A stretch of 64,000 nt of DNA from Plicaturopsis crispa FD-325 SS-3 (taxonomy: Eukaryota > Basidiomycota > Agaricomycetes > Amylocorticiales > Amylocorticiaceae). Below, in pieces: positions 1 through 12,600 of the stretch. Each line of letters opens with the position of its first letter. The stretch's first letter is position 1. The notes under the pieces were generated by a model. That model ran no database searches and was not told the DNA's origin. It worked only from the letters and a program-made list of their open reading frames with translations. The DNA lies in assembly GCA_000827205.1 (NCBI GenBank), contig KN832556.1, positions 1,151,849-1,215,848 of the forward strand. The letters run 5' to 3'. Made by a program: the position numbers and the translations under genes.

Positions 1-487
1 CGAGTGAAACGAGACGAGACGTGCAAAGCGAGTACGAGATGATGCGAGACTTTAGACGCGAACGGTAGCTTTCGAGGGGGAAACTTTCGATGCATTACAA
101 GGACAGACCAGTACAGGCTTTATAGTAGACAGGATAAAGGAAAACGAGACACGTAGGTAAAAGTGACGTAGAGACCGAGTCAGAGACGAGAGATAAAGGA
201 AAAGTAGAAAGAAATGCATGAGGAAGACGCGAGGTGATTATACTGAGCGGTAGTGTACGAAAAAGGAAAGAATTGTGAAAGAAGAAAGAGGAACGAGGCG
301 GTAAGCGCAGCACAGCACAGGAAACGCGGCGGTAAGTACAGAAAAGAAAGGGAAAGGGACACGACATGATCATAGAGAGGGGAAATGTGAAGGTAAGTGA
401 AAATGGATAGACGAGCCTTTGCGCGAGCGCTCCTCGACGAGCCGCATGCCAACCCTACACAATGGATAGATAATATGCTGTGTAGGT
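1..487. other. Purine-rich stretch downstream of COG2
   Basis: No gene is seen here. From the left edge to about position 420 the plus strand is strongly enriched in A and G, with scattered GAGAC/CGAGAC words, so the minus strand is pyrimidine-rich. The open frames in it are low-complexity by-products of this skew. It lies just past the stop codon of COG2 and could include its 3' untranslated region. Confidence 0.5.
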
Positions 488-3400
488 TCAACGTTCATTG
501 GCTATCAATCTGCGGGAGTCGTTAGTGCTGAGATATTGTAAGACACTGAGGATACTCGACGCACCCTCGGCTACAGTGGCGTGCACCATGTCGCGGAGCG
601 ACTTGAATGCATCGCTAGCGAGAATATCTACGCTCAGGCCTTCTGCATCCTTCCCAAGCGCATTCACGTCCAGAATCATCTGTGTTCGTATCCGCTCTTC
701 ATCTTGTCGGTCATCTTCCTTTCCGCTATTCGATTTCCCAAACAGTGAGAAGGTCGACGTCTGGCCTTTCTTCAACCTCCGTAGACTCTCCTCTGTCTTC
801 CGCATCGCAGTCAGGTAATATATATACCTGGCATCACCCTATCAGCATGCGTACAACGACAGTAATGATTCATAGACTTACCGCTGGCAAACTACTTCAA
901 ACACCTCCTCCGCATACCTCTTCATAAACGCCTCTTTGAGAGATGCACCATACGCTTCGCCGCCCGTGCCGATTCCAAAAAATGCCCGTATAGGTCGCAA
1001 GATACCTGCGACGAAATAGCTTGGTTCGGTGGGCGCGGCGCGCTTTCCCGCCATGGCACGGAATTGCGAGGGGACAGAGCGCACGGGGAGGAGGGAATCG
1101 CAGGCACGGCGCGCGAGTACCGTAGCTATGCGTCCCGATAACGGGTCTACCAGCGACGTCACCCCACTGAGCGTATGCTGCAGAGCATCTGTAACAAGCT
1201 GAGTTTAGTGACAAAGGCATATAATCGATTCAATATTACTGACCAAAGGTCGGGATGGCATCGTCGTCAGGATTGTCCGGTGTCTCGGGCAGTACTACGC
1301 TTATTTCCTCCCGCCAGAGGGCAAGTACATGCGACTCCATTGCACGGATGTCGACGATTGCTGCCGCACATTGGCGGATGGAAGTGTCGTCCGCCGCTGT
1401 ATTTTCCGCAGAAGTTGCCTCGGATGGAGGGGCAGGCGTCGCGGCACGGGAAATCGACGGTGAAGTCGAAGCCTTGCAGCAAGAGCAGATAGCATATGTC
1501 AATACGCTAAACAGATGTAAACGTCATAGCGATACCTTTTCTGATGTGAGTAACGCCAACGGCTTGGGCTGGAGAGCTTCGACGGCAAGGATACTACTAT
1601 GTAACCACGTTTTGTACCTGCTAAGAAGCTAGGGGAGATGATTAGAGACGTTTGTTGTTTTGCGGGAGAAAATGGGAATGTACCTGGAGTGTAAATCTCC
1701 AGAACCGATGCCCGAGCTCTGGTATGTATATTTCTGCACTCCAGCACCCGGCGATCGCAGTCCAGATAGCCTCGGCCTGTGCACTTGCGAATCCACCAGT
1801 ACCGTTGTCTGCATCGTCGTCAGTCCACTACATGAGGCGATAATGACTTCAATAGAACCCTACCCGTTAAAGACGTTACAGCCAACGCCTCCTCCACACG
1901 CCCAACCGCCGTTTTCCAGCGCAACTGAAAATACACCGGAAGTTGCCAGCGGCGCATGAACGCCGCGTGCACAGGATGTGCGCGCATAGCGACGACTGCA
2001 CGTGCAGAGGGCGCGAGCACCTCGAGCGCGCGCACGAATGCCTGCGTCGTCTCGTAGTGCTAAACAGCCGACCACCATCAGCACACCTGACACGCTATCG
2101 ACATCTGAAGACCGACCTTGCGGAACTCGTCCGGCCGTCCCGCAGCAAACACGACACCGCCCAACTCGTCCATGATCGCGCGCCCGCACTCCGCCCAGAC
2201 GACGTTTGCCATGACCTCGAAGCCATCGCCGTGCTCCTCTACTCGCGCGCGCTCAGCGGCTTCCACCGTGGGCACGACCTCGCGCGCCGCCCACCGTAAC
2301 AGGATGTTATAGAGCCCTGCGAGGGGATCGTTGGTGTCGTCGAGGAGTGGCACGGGTATCGCCATCGGCGCCCGCGCGGGGTCCTGCTTTGACGCAAATG
2401 CGGTAAAAGGTGTGTAGGGTGTGCGAGGGGCGCGCACAGCCAGCCCGGGTGTTTGGGGAAGGAGCGGCGAATGTGGCGTGGTCAACGCACCGGGGAAGAT
2501 TGTCTGCGAGTGGACGTTAGAGTTTGGGTAGCGATGTGGAATATTGGACATACTTTCTTGACGAAGGGGCGTACAATCTCGCGCCGCAGTACGTCCTCGG
2601 CCTCGCGCCAAAGTCCGAGCATCTCGTATGTGCGGAGACATTCTGCCAAGTCAGCGTCTGTCGTGCGTGGGCGGGCGGACCGCGCTGGTGGTGCATCTCC
2701 GGAGCGCGAAGAAGACGTGTCTACGAGTGTGCGTGCAAACAAGTGATCGAGGTCTGCAGAGAGGGTCGATCGAATACGGTCTATTCGCTGAAGAGTGGTG
2801 TGATAAGTATAAAATGGCGGCTATTGAATTGGTGTACCTACCCATTGCACTTCGTCCACGAACGCACATGTCTCTGCACGCGCTTTCGATGCATGATACA
2901 ACAGTTGTGTGTATTCTGCTGCTGCACGAGCGAGATGCTTCGCGTGACTCCGACTGCAAGGTGATTAATATTCACCTACAAGGTGACAATAGGCTAACGT
3001 ACTTGTCTTCGGGTATGGGTGCAGGAGACGAAGGGCCCTCAATCAATAGAAGGGATTCAAGCCGGGTAATGGACTCGGATATTTTCAACAAGAGGTGGAG
3101 AAGGGCCTGCCTCCTTTGCGGTTAGCCTTGCCAGCAAGCAGACGCGTCGGAATCACCTTTTCTTCGCGTATAGTCGCCCGCATTCGTAGCTTGCCCTGAA
3201 TAGCATCCTGTATGAGTTGCAGCTCTTGTTTCGAAAGCTGCCCTCAGTCAGCCCTACGTCTTTGCAGCAGCACGAGCAAAGCAACAACGACATACCAGCG
3301 CCTGTTCCTTAAGACCCGCTAACGGCCACTTGAGCCGCTGAAGCCGCACTCCCTCGCCCTTCAGATCCGTGCTGAGGCTGATGAACGCCTCGTAGTCATC

Positions 3401-3667
3401 GTTAATCAGCCGCACAAGCTCCTCTTTAAGCGCACCGAGGTATTCGCGCAGCTCGGCGCGTAGGTCGGGCAGGGATTCGTGTGCGCGAGAGAGCAGGAAG
3501 TCATCGAGCGCGAATTCCGGTGCGGTGAGGTACTCGTTCGAATGTGCGAGCGGCACGAAGAGGGGGAGGTCGTGGTCTTGGATAGAGTCAGATTTGTTGG
3601 AATCGCGCAGAGCAAGGTCGTCGGCGAGCAGGTCGATGTTAAACGGGTCTCTGGAGGAACTTGCCAT
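488..3667 (-). CDS. COG2: Conserved oligomeric Golgi complex subunit 2
   Basis: Subunit of the COG tether (lobe A), which captures retrograde vesicles at the Golgi. The first exon (3296-3667) has the family signature: an acidic leader, FALDDFLLSR, LPDLRAELREYL and LVRLINDDYEAFISLST. It ends at a GTATGT donor. The following exons give LSKQELQLIQDAI and, after an intron with a GCTAAC branch site and GGCAG acceptor, ALLHLLLKISESI and TRLESLLLI. These match the coiled-coil part of COG2. The middle (about 2080-2640) is less conserved and Pro/Ser-rich. It leads into LYNILLRWAAREVVPT. The last exon (488 to about 805) has a helical segment and ends in LIANER. Several short introns interrupt the gene. 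No membrane segment is visible, as expected of a peripheral protein. The N-terminal half is certain. Exon limits between 800 and 2000 are approximate, because the family diverges there. Confidence 0.85.
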
Positions 3668-3960
3668 GAGTGCCAGGAGGTACCAGTATTTATTTAAGCT
3701 TTAAGCACGGTTATAGCCACGGTGTCTGACTCTCTACAGACTGACGATGTTCCACAACATATTATTCACGTCGAGACAGCGCGAATCTGATAATGTATAA
3801 TAACAGTACAGCACAGCGAGGGAAGCGCGACAAGGAGAGGAGAAAAAAAGAAAAAAAGAATAACGAAAGGCGAACGAAAAAGTCAATACACCCTAAGAAT
3901 CCAAAAAATGCAAGTCAATATATACCAGCGACCAGTCCTAGGGGGAGACTGTGCGCGATA
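3668..3960. other. Spacer between COG2 start and PHD gene end
   Basis: Holds the COG2 promoter and the 3' flank of the Cti6-like gene. Around 3820-3910 there is an A/G-rich run on the plus strand with several AAAAAAG words. No coding signal is seen. Confidence 0.4.
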
Positions 3961-6158
3961 TTATGCTGTGGGCCTCCGTTCACGCTCTCTAGTCTTCACA
4001 CCAGGTCCAAACCGCTCCTGGAAGACAATGAGTTCCTGCATGAGGTCCTCCATCATGGTCATTGTGAGGGACTCGGACGACCCGCTCAACGGTGGCTTGT
4101 TCTCGCTGGTCGGCGAGTCCACGAGAGGTTGCCCGTCCACAACCATGTGTGTGTCGTTCCGTTCCGGCTCGAGGTCGTTTCGCGTCGAATCTGCGTGGCT
4201 GCCCGATTCGGCCGGCATTGGGTCCGAGCCGTTCGTGGATTCCTTCAACACCTTCTCCAACGCCTCCTTCCTCCGACCCCGCTCAAGGGCACCCGCCTGC
4301 TCCCGCCCAACCCATTCCACGAGCGTCCGGACACGCTTATTCATATCCCCCACGCTCATCCTCTTGCTCGGCCATTTCACCTTGACCCCCCTCTCCACGC
4401 TCACCTCACCGCTCTCGGACGCGCGCACCTCGAGCGGTTGGGGGACATCGGACGGAAGCATTGGCTGGAGATGTAGGAGGTAATCTGGGAGGTTCCAGGA
4501 AGTGTAGAGTGGCTGCTGCGAGACTGCGTACGCGTGCGAGTTGCGGTAAGCGCGTGAGGCCTCTGCGGCTGTAGCTGCTGCTGAGGCTGAACGGTTAGCA
4601 TTGCGACGAGTTGCATGGTCGTGTGCCATACTTTGTTGAGCATTAGAAACGTGTGAGGCAGGAGGACGCCTCGCTGCCTGCGCCGCCTTTGCGCGGCCGT
4701 TGTGGCTTCTCTTCGCCGGGAGTCCTGAAAGACACATAATGAGCCACGTGGCAGATACAGCACGTGGCATAATTTCGCGCTCACCAGGATCGGCGTCTCC
4801 GTCTGGCGCGTTCGATGTTTCCTGCGCGACTGCACTTTTGCGTCCGCCACCTCGCGCTTTTCTACCACCAGCCGGTCTGGCAGGAGGTGGCACAGACGGC
4901 GATGCTTTGGCGCTATTGCCGTTGCCGTTAACGTGTGTTTCCTCTAGATCGATATTCGTGGAGATGTGTGGTTGTTCAGAGGCATTTGACTGGGATCTGG
5001 TGCGTTTCTTGGGGACACTGTAGGGACTCGTGAGCATGAAGCGTAGAAGAAAAAAGGTAGCACTTACGCGTCCTCGTCGACGCGCCTCCTTTTCTTCCGC
5101 CCGCCCTCCGTCTCCTCGTCCAGTTCATGTCCGTTCACGCTGCCGCTGATCGGATTTCCACGAGGCTCAAAGACATGCGCTTCAGCAGCTGTAGCCTCGA
5201 TAATCTCTTTGAGACTCTCATCAAAGGCAGCATCGCGACTGTTCATTGTATTCCGCCGCTTGGCGGGCTGCTTTGAGGCGTGAGACGGCGAGTGCGAGCG
5301 CGACATGGTCGTGGCGGCATTCACGACAGACTCTCGATGCGAGTTCGCCGACGAATGGCGGCCCCTTTTCGAGAGTTTCCTATATGCGAAGCGTGAGATC
5401 AGTAGACGGCAGGCGCGGCGGCATGTATGGCGTACCGCAGCAGTTCCTGGTGCAAGTCCGGACGGCATTGTTCACAATGGTAGTCATCGTCGGGCAATTG
5501 GTCTTCCGCCTCGTAGCCCATGCAGAGCCCGTGCTGCCACGCGTTGCACGACTCGCACTGCACCATGAACTCGCCCGCATCAGGGTCGTCCTCTGTTCGC
5601 GCGCCGATGTCAGCACGTCCAAAAAAAGACACGGGAAGGGTGCGTACCGGTGCTACCGCACACGCATCGCGTGATGCCCTGCTCGTCCTCGCCGTCGTCG
5701 GGTGCTGTGGCGCCATCGGGGTGAGTGGACGGCGAGGCGAGAGTGACGTCCACCGCGCCAACACCCCCTCTTTCCTTTTCCTTCCCTTTGCGTTTAGAGC
5801 GCCCATTCGTCGCTGGCGGGGCGGCGACGTTCTCGCGGGTGTCGCCGACGCCCTCGTCGACGTCCTCCTGCTTGAATCGCCTGGCGTTGCGCCCAGAGCC
5901 GTTGCTCGTCGACAGAGACGCTCTCCGGGGCTTTCGTGTAGTGGTTGCTGAGGCTGCGGTGGTAGTGTTGTTATTGTTGTTGCTGGAATGGCTGCTGCTG
6001 GCATCGTCCTTGGTTTGGCGTATGCCCGTGCCCGGTTCAGAGGAGGGTGAGACTGGGGATTTTGAGGTGCTCGCCGATGCGGAGGGCGCAGAACGTCTTC
6101 CTGAGCGGCGTGTCTCGCGGGGAGACAGCGGGGGGCCCATGGCGGCGACCTGAGCCAT
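3961..6158 (-). CDS. Cti6-like PHD-finger protein
   Basis: Likely the fungal Cti6-type subunit of the Rpd3L histone deacetylase complex, a nuclear reader of histone H3 tails. A Ser/Asn/Thr-rich, basic N-terminus (from 6158) leads to a PHD finger split by an intron near 5600-5660. The first pair of ligands is in RCVCGSTG. The rest are in FMVQCESCNAWQHGLCMGY and YHCEQCRPDLHQELL, giving the C4HC3 pattern. Then come a basic Ser-rich linker (YRKLSKRGRHSS), FDESLKEIIEATAAEA, and KKRRRVDEDA, which looks like a nuclear localisation signal. A clear intron (donor CCTG/GTGAGC, acceptor TTTCAG) lies at about 4730-4780. The C-terminal part has SWNLPDYLLHLQPML and a helical WPSKRMSVGDMNKRV region and ends in RERRPTA. 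PHD identity is certain. The Cti6 assignment rests on domain order and the short spacing after the finger. Confidence 0.78.
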
Positions 6159-7025
6159 TCGATGATAGAACTGGGAGAAAAGGATAGAGTCGAGACTCAG
6201 AGTGCAATATGGTGAAGGAGGAATTTGGGTTTCGGTCCGCCCTTATTTAGGGTTGGCTCTTGTCTCCTGCTCCCATCCTCCATCCTCTTTCTCCGCATTG
6301 CTCTCGTTCTCTCGAAAATGGTACTATTTTGACTAGCCCATACCAGTCAATGCCACAGGGAACGCGAAAAAAAGGACTGTCAAAGACATCGAGCGTGCGC
6401 CGTGGGACAACAGCCTGGTTGGCTTTTAGGCGCCCGTCGTTCGTCGTCAGCTCGTTCATCGGTCTATCCAGGGATTATACATCCAGCATACTGGTCTGAG
6501 TGGCGAAGCTTTTTCATCCCCGGGAATCGAAAAGAGCCGTCGAGCAAAGTAGCGTACTCTGTGGAGCCTGTGAGTTTTTGCCAGTCATCTCTGGGACTTG
6601 ATCTGACGTTCATGCCTAGGCTGTAGGGATGATTTCAAGGCTCACTCGATCCTGTGCGAGAAATGCCCTTGGAACGCTGGTATTTAGCTGTCTTCACGTC
6701 CCAGCTTGCAGTCACCGTCTACTAGGCGACAATCGCGAAGACAAAGAACTCCACGGCCAAAATTGTCATCTGCCACAGACTTGGTATCTCTTCCTCCCTC
6801 CCTTGCCTCGATCAATGCTACGCTTCACATATGTCTGTACAACGCCTACGACTGTTCCACACAACAATAAAATCTCTTTGACATTTCTCAACCACCGTTT
6901 TTTTCGCAGGGGAAGTCCGAAACAATAGCCCCTATTCGATAAGATAAGATGATATCGGTAAATTTTGTCGAGTCACCACCAACTTCGCGTTTCACAAACC
7001 TGTTTTCTCTCCTTTCCCCACAAAA
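6159..7025. promoter_or_regulatory. Divergent intergenic region, PHD gene / ILV1
   Basis: 867 bases between two divergent starts. It should hold both promoters. Pyrimidine-rich tracts precede both genes, and CCTTTCCCCACAAAA lies just before the ILV1 start. I recognise no Gcn4-like TGACTCA site in the part close to ILV1. No coding potential is seen. Confidence 0.45.
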
Positions 7026-8814
7026 ATGTCTGCAAAAGCAACGCTCGAGGGGGCGTCGACTGTACCAGTACCGCCAACGTACCCGCGCTTGCCCAAGCAC
7101 CAACTATTAGAGGACAACACCCCCGACTACCTGCGTCTTATCCTCACTTCAAAAGTTTACGAGATCGTGAAGGAGACACCACTGGTGCTCGCAACGAACC
7201 TGAGTGCGAAGCTCGGAAACCAGATATGGCTCAAGCGCGAGGACCTCCAGGAGGTGTTTAGTTTCAAAATCCGGGGCGCCTACAATTTCATGGCCAGCTT
7301 GACGGAGGAGGAACGGTGGAAAGGGGTCGTGACATGCAGCGCCGGTTAGTGCGTATGTAGTAGACGCGTTGCAGCGCCTTTCCCATTTTACTGACGCGCC
7401 AACAGGAAATCACGCACAGGGCGTTGCTCTCTCTGGGGCACGTCTAGGCATCCCATGCACTATCGTTATGCCCAAGGAGACACCGCAGATCAAAGTGCGG
7501 AACGTGTCCCGATTAGGTGCCAAGGTTGTCCTACACGGTGCCGATTTTGACGAGGCGAAAGCCGAGTGCGGGCGTCTTGCGGAGGCGCATGGGCTCCCGT
7601 ATGTGCCCCCGTATGACGACCCGCTGGTCATCGCCGGCCAGGGCACTATTGGCATGGAGATCCTCAAGCAGCTACCCGACGCAGACAAGCTTGACGCGAT
7701 TTTCGCGGGGATCGGCGGGGGTGGTCTCGTTGCTGGTTTGTGCGAGTATGTGAAGCGCATCGGGGACCCGCGCACGAAGGTCATCGGCGCAGAAACATAT
7801 GACGCAGACTCCATGAGCCAGAGCTTGAAGAAGGGCGAGCGCGTACTGTTGGCAGAGGTAGGGCCCTTCGGAGACGGCACGGCGGTCAAGTTTGTCGGCG
7901 AAGAATGCTTCAGGATATGCCAAAACTCGTTGGACGGCGTGGTATTGGCAGATAACGACGAAATCTGTGCAGCCATCAAGGATGTCTTTGAGGGTAAGCT
8001 TTCCGCATCGCTGCCAGCACACCTGATGCTCATGTCTCACAGAAACGCGCTCGATAACTGAGCCCTCCGGCGCACTCGGTCTTGCCAGTCTCAAGCGATA
8101 CATCATCGACAACAAGCTCATCGGCGCACAGAAGAAGTTCGTTGCAGTGGTCAGCGGTGCCAACATGAACTTCGATCGTCTACGTTTCGTCGCCGAGCGT
8201 GCAGAGCTGGGAGAGGGCCGCGAGGCCCTCCTGCGCGTCGACATCCCCGAGAAGTCAGGAAGCTTCGTCGCGCTGCACAACATCATCCACCCGCACGCGG
8301 TAACCGAGTTCGTATACCGGTACACGGGGCCCCCGCGCGCACACATATTCCTGTCATTCAAGCTCGACTCGTCGCTCACACGCACCAAGGAGGTGCATGC
8401 AGTGCTTAGCGAGCTGGAGAAGCTCGACATGAAGGGGTACGACATCAGCGACGACGAGTTTTCGAAAAGCCACGGCCGGTATCTTGTCGGCGGGCGGGCG
8501 GAAGTGCCTCATGAGCGTCTGTTTAGGTTCGAGTTTCCCGAGAGACCTGGAGCGCTGAGGAAATTCCTCCTTGGGTTACACAAGGGGTGGAATATATCGC
8601 TGTTCCACTACCGTAATCATGGTGCAGGTGAGCTGTGCGGGCACGCCGTTTTTATACACACTAACGTTCTATGGCAGACCTTGGGAAGGTCCTCACTGGT
8701 ATACAGGTTCCTTTAAACGAGTACCCGGAATTCGACCTGTTCCTGGAGAAATTGGGATACCCGTATGTGGAGGAGACGCAAAACGAGGTTTACAAAAACT
8801 ATCTCATTGGATAG
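7026..8814 (+). CDS. ILV1: Threonine dehydratase (threonine deaminase)
   Basis: Pyridoxal-phosphate enzyme that converts threonine to 2-oxobutanoate and ammonia, the first committed step of isoleucine synthesis (mitochondrial in fungi). Exons are 7026-7344, 7406-7993, 8043-8627 and 8678-8814, all with GT-AG introns that keep frame. The fold-type II catalytic domain shows [15 protein letters not shown], the cofactor lysine in [20 protein letters not shown], and the glycine loop [11 protein letters not shown] that holds the phosphate. [20 protein letters not shown] marks the change to the regulatory part, which has two ACT-like repeats ([11 protein letters not shown] and [12 protein letters not shown]). 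Two ACT-like units are typical of the isoleucine-inhibited biosynthetic enzyme, not the single-domain catabolic one. The short leader before YPRLPKH has few acidic residues and may act as a mitochondrial presequence. The gene looks complete. Confidence 0.96.
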
Positions 8815-9144
8815 AAGGCCTTATTGCCTTCGATCTTACCTATGCATGAGGATGACAATACTAATTAGATTTGCATGCTCAATGTCGAGGGATGTACTCA
8901 TCGAGCGCTCTGCAGCGTGTCCTTATAGACCAGATGTGGGTCCTTGTAGACTAGATAGCTGAACGCTGATCTTTGGTGGGGCTTGGGATAATATTATGAT
9001 TTCCGCTAGACCACTAGTATACGTGCTAGCTGAATCGGACCCGTGCGCCCTTGCGACGAGTAGTATGTTGGGATAAACCTCGACGACTAACGCAGTTGCA
9101 CCATAAGTCATTAAAGTAGAGACAAGGAAGTTGCACCACGCACT
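8815..9144. other. Convergent 3' spacer
   Basis: 330 bases between the stop codons of ILV1 and the complex I subunit gene. It should hold both 3' untranslated regions. Nothing else is recognised. Confidence 0.4.
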
Positions 9145-9333
9145 CTAGTGTTTGACCTCCTTGTTCTTTTGCAGAACAACGTTGTCTATGGCCACATACG
9201 CTGTGAAAGCGACGACGGCGATACCGAACCCGGGAAAGAGATTTCTGAACATGGCAGTCCTGGCGAATACAGGGTGTTTGCGCCATGCCTCCCGTTTAGC
9301 CCACGGGTCTCGGAACAGTGGTAAATTGGACAT
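9145..9333 (-). CDS. NDUFB3: NADH dehydrogenase (complex I) subunit B12 / NDUFB3
   Basis: Small accessory subunit of the membrane arm of mitochondrial complex I (B12 family), 62 residues in one coding exon. The family core is plain: DPWAKREAWRKHPVF, then MFRNLFPGFGIAVVAFTAYV, which is one transmembrane helix, then a short polar tail ending KEVKH. Just upstream of the ATG there is a probable 5'-leader intron (9334-9385; donor GAAG/GTGAGA, acceptor GCTAG directly before ATG), so the coding part would start at the first base of exon 2. The length is at the short end for the family, but fungal members often lack the longer animal N-terminus. It is divergent from TOP1, with about 290 bases between starts. 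Confidence 0.9.
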   Translation of the reverse strand: MSNLPLFRDPWAKREAWRKHPVFARTAMFRNLFPGFGIAVVAFTAYVAIDNVVLQKNKEVKH

Positions 9334-9623
9334 CTAGCATGCGTTTAGCACGCCCATTCTGAGAACAAAAGCATAGCACTCTCACCTTCGGGTTTGCAGT
9401 GTCCTCCGTTTGTGGCTAAGGACAAGGCAGGACGGGTAGCGTGACCCGGAAATATTTAGGGCAGGCTCGAGGGGACTTGTTGAAATCATTTCTCGGGGTT
9501 CCAGATCGCCTGTTTGAACCTTCCCTCCACCCGAGTCCCCCCATTTCCAATTCACCTGTTTTCAATTGTAGAACGTCCCCGGGATTCGTGGCGGCTGCCT
9601 ATCAACTCGTGGATCTTCGAACG

Positions 9624-12600
9624 ATGTCGAGCGACGTAGCCATGACCTCCGACGACGACGCCCCACTTGTCGCAAAGCCTGCGAACGGCCACGTCGTGAG
9701 TAACGGAAATGGCCACGTCAACGGCGATGCAGAGTCCTCCCTTAGCGAGGACGACGATATTCCCCTTGTAAGTACTTGGATCAATGTAATTTATTTTCGC
9801 CGCTATATCATATCGCACGCAGTCTCAGTCGACGCGCGCTAAATCCGAGCCCGAGACGCCAAAGGTCCAGCCGCGCAAGCGCAAGAAGCCCGTGTTCAGC
9901 GACTCGTCCTCCAGCGAAGACGAGACGCCACTCGCGTCGTCGCCAGCGAAGAACCATAAGTCCGCCGCTATACCTATGCCCGGCGCCTTCGCGGCAACTA
10001 CCATGCCCGCTTCCGCAGCCAACGGCAACGCGAAACAGAAAGCGAAGGCCGTCAAATCGGAGGCTAGCGATGCTGAGGCCGACAACGACTCCGATGATGA
10101 CGCGCCAATAGTCAAGAAAAAACGCGCTCCTGCGAAAACGAACGGCAAGGCCAAGGCGCCTCCCAAGAAGAAAGTTAAAAAGGAGGAAAGCGACGATGAC
10201 GTATTCAAAGCAGATTCCGAGGACGATAAACCGCTCAATAAGCCTGCGCCGAAGAGAAAGCGCAAGGCGAAGGCGGAGAGTGATGCAGATGACAACTCGG
10301 AGGATGAGAAACCGGTGAAGAAGAAGACCGCGACGAAGAAGGCGGCGGGCAAAAAGGCGAAGAAAGAGGAGGACGCGGGCTCCGACACACCGAAGCCCAA
10401 GCGAAAGAGCAAGGCGAAAAAGGAGGAGGGAGACGATAGCCCGAGGAAGGCGGCGAAGAAGAAGAAGGAAGAGAAAGAGGCAGCAGAGGCAGAGGCGGAG
10501 GAGGTGCATAGGTGGTGGGAAGCCCAACAAGCTAACGGCGACGGCACGAAAAAATGGACTACACTTGAGCACAGCGGCGTCATCTTCCCTCCCCCTTACG
10601 AACCGTTACCTTCCCACGTGAAGATGAAGTACAATGGTAAGCCGCTCCTCAGCCTCTCATACGATGCTTCTAGCCTGACGAAATAACTCGCAGGAAAACC
10701 TGTCGATCTACCACCCGAGTCGGAAGAGGTCGCCGGATTCTATGGTGCCATGATAGAGACTGACCACGCGCAGGACGAAACCTTCAACAAAAACTTCTTC
10801 GAGGACTGGAAAAATGTCCTCAGTCGTTACCCACCGGTCCGTCCATTTTTATGAGGCATCTCTTGCATTGAAATACTAATTGTCTTTGTTTCCCCACAGC
10901 GAGATGGCACCAAGATCACTAACTTCGCTCATTGCGACTTCCGTCCCATGTACGAGTATTTTGAGGAGGAGAAGGCCAAGCGGAAGGCACTCTCCACTGC
11001 GGAGAAGAAGGAGTTGAAGAAGGCCAAGGATGAAATGGAGGCGAAATATGCTACATGCCTGCTCGATGGACGCAAGGAGAAGGTCGGCAATTTCAGAGTC
11101 GAACCTCCTGGTTTATTCCGTGGTCGTGGCGATCATCCGAAGAAAGGTGCACTCAAGGTCGGTCGCCTTTCACGTTTCACGGAATTATATCCTCATATTA
11201 TGCGATGCGTAGCGCCGCATCCGTCCGGAAAATATTACGCTCAACATCGGCAAAGGCGTGCCAATCCCTGTCCCTAATATGCCCGGTCAATGGAAAGATG
11301 TTATCCACGACAATACCGTTACCTGGCTCGCCAACTGGACCGAGAATATCAACAATAACCACAAGTACGTTTTCCTAGCCGCCGGTAGCTCGTTGAAGGG
11401 GCAGAGCGACATGATGAAGTTCGAGAAGGCGCGGGAACTCAAGGTATGATTCTAGTACAGGATTTTCCTTGATTCCTTACGCTGACGCGTATCCATTTCG
11501 CAGAAACACGTCGATAAGATCCGTTTGGATTACCGTGCGGACTTGCGATCCAAAGTCATGGCGGATCGCCAGCGCGCGACGGCCATGTACTTCATCGACC
11601 ACCTCGCTCTTCGTGCCGGGAACGAGAAGGGAGAAGACGAAGCGGACACCGTGGGCTGTTGCTCTCTTCGGTGCAAACATCTCACGTTACAGGCGCCTAG
11701 TACCATCGTCTTTGATTTCCTAGGAAAGGACTCCATCCGCTACTACAACCCTGCTGTCGTGGATGCGCAAGTCTTCAAGAACGTCCGCATATTCAAAGAA
11801 AACAAGAACGATGACGATAATGTGTTCGATCGAGTAACTGTAGGGGATGGAGGCGTTCAGCTTATTCTGCATTCCGGCTAACTTTGTGTTGCCAGACCAC
11901 TGCCCTCAACAAGCACCTTGCGTCGTACATGAAGGGCCTTACTGCGAAAGTTTTCCGTACTTACAACGCGTCGATCACGTTCCAGCAACAACTCGACGAA
12001 GGGACGCCGAAGGACGCCAGTGTCCAAGAGAAACTGAACGCTTACAACAACGCTAATCGCCTTGTCGCTGTACTCTGTAACCATCAACGTAGCGCTCCCA
12101 AGACCCACGAGCAGTCGATGGAGAAGATGAAAGAGAAAGTATGTGCATTTTAACGAAATGCTCAAGCTATGATTGATTATATCGTGCCTTGTAGGTTCGC
12201 GGTCTCAAGTACGATCGCATGAAACTCCGTCACGTCCTGTTCGAGCAGGACTCCTCGTACAAGAAGAAGGCGAAATACAAGGACGACGAGTCGGATATCG
12301 ACGACGACTTCATTGCTTCGCACGAGGACTCCGTAAAGGCAAAGGAGATCGAGAAAGCGGAAAAGAAGTTCGCCAAGGAAAACGAGAAACTCGCTGAGGA
12401 CGACAAGGAGCCTCAGGACGACTCCGTCTTGAAGAAACGCATTGCCGAGATCGAGGCCGACTTCAAGAGACTCAAGAAAGAACGCGGCACCGGAAAGGCG
12501 ACCTTGAAACGGGAACGGACGACCGAGAAACTTGTAGAGGCTATCGACAAACTAGAGGAAAAGATCCGGATATCGATACTGCAAATGGAAGACCGCGATT

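Noticed and set aside
9441-9623. In-frame upstream ATG giving a 61-residue N-terminal extension of TOP1 (possible organelle form)
   Set aside because: A strong intron acceptor (TTTTCAATTGTAG) lies inside it and the sequence is pyrimidine-rich leader; a spliced 5' untranslated region explains it better.
9808-10583. Long antisense frames (over 250 codons) under the TOP1 N-terminal domain
   Set aside because: They are the complement of Lys/Glu/Ser-rich low-complexity codons and yield Leu/Phe/Ser-rich nonsense.
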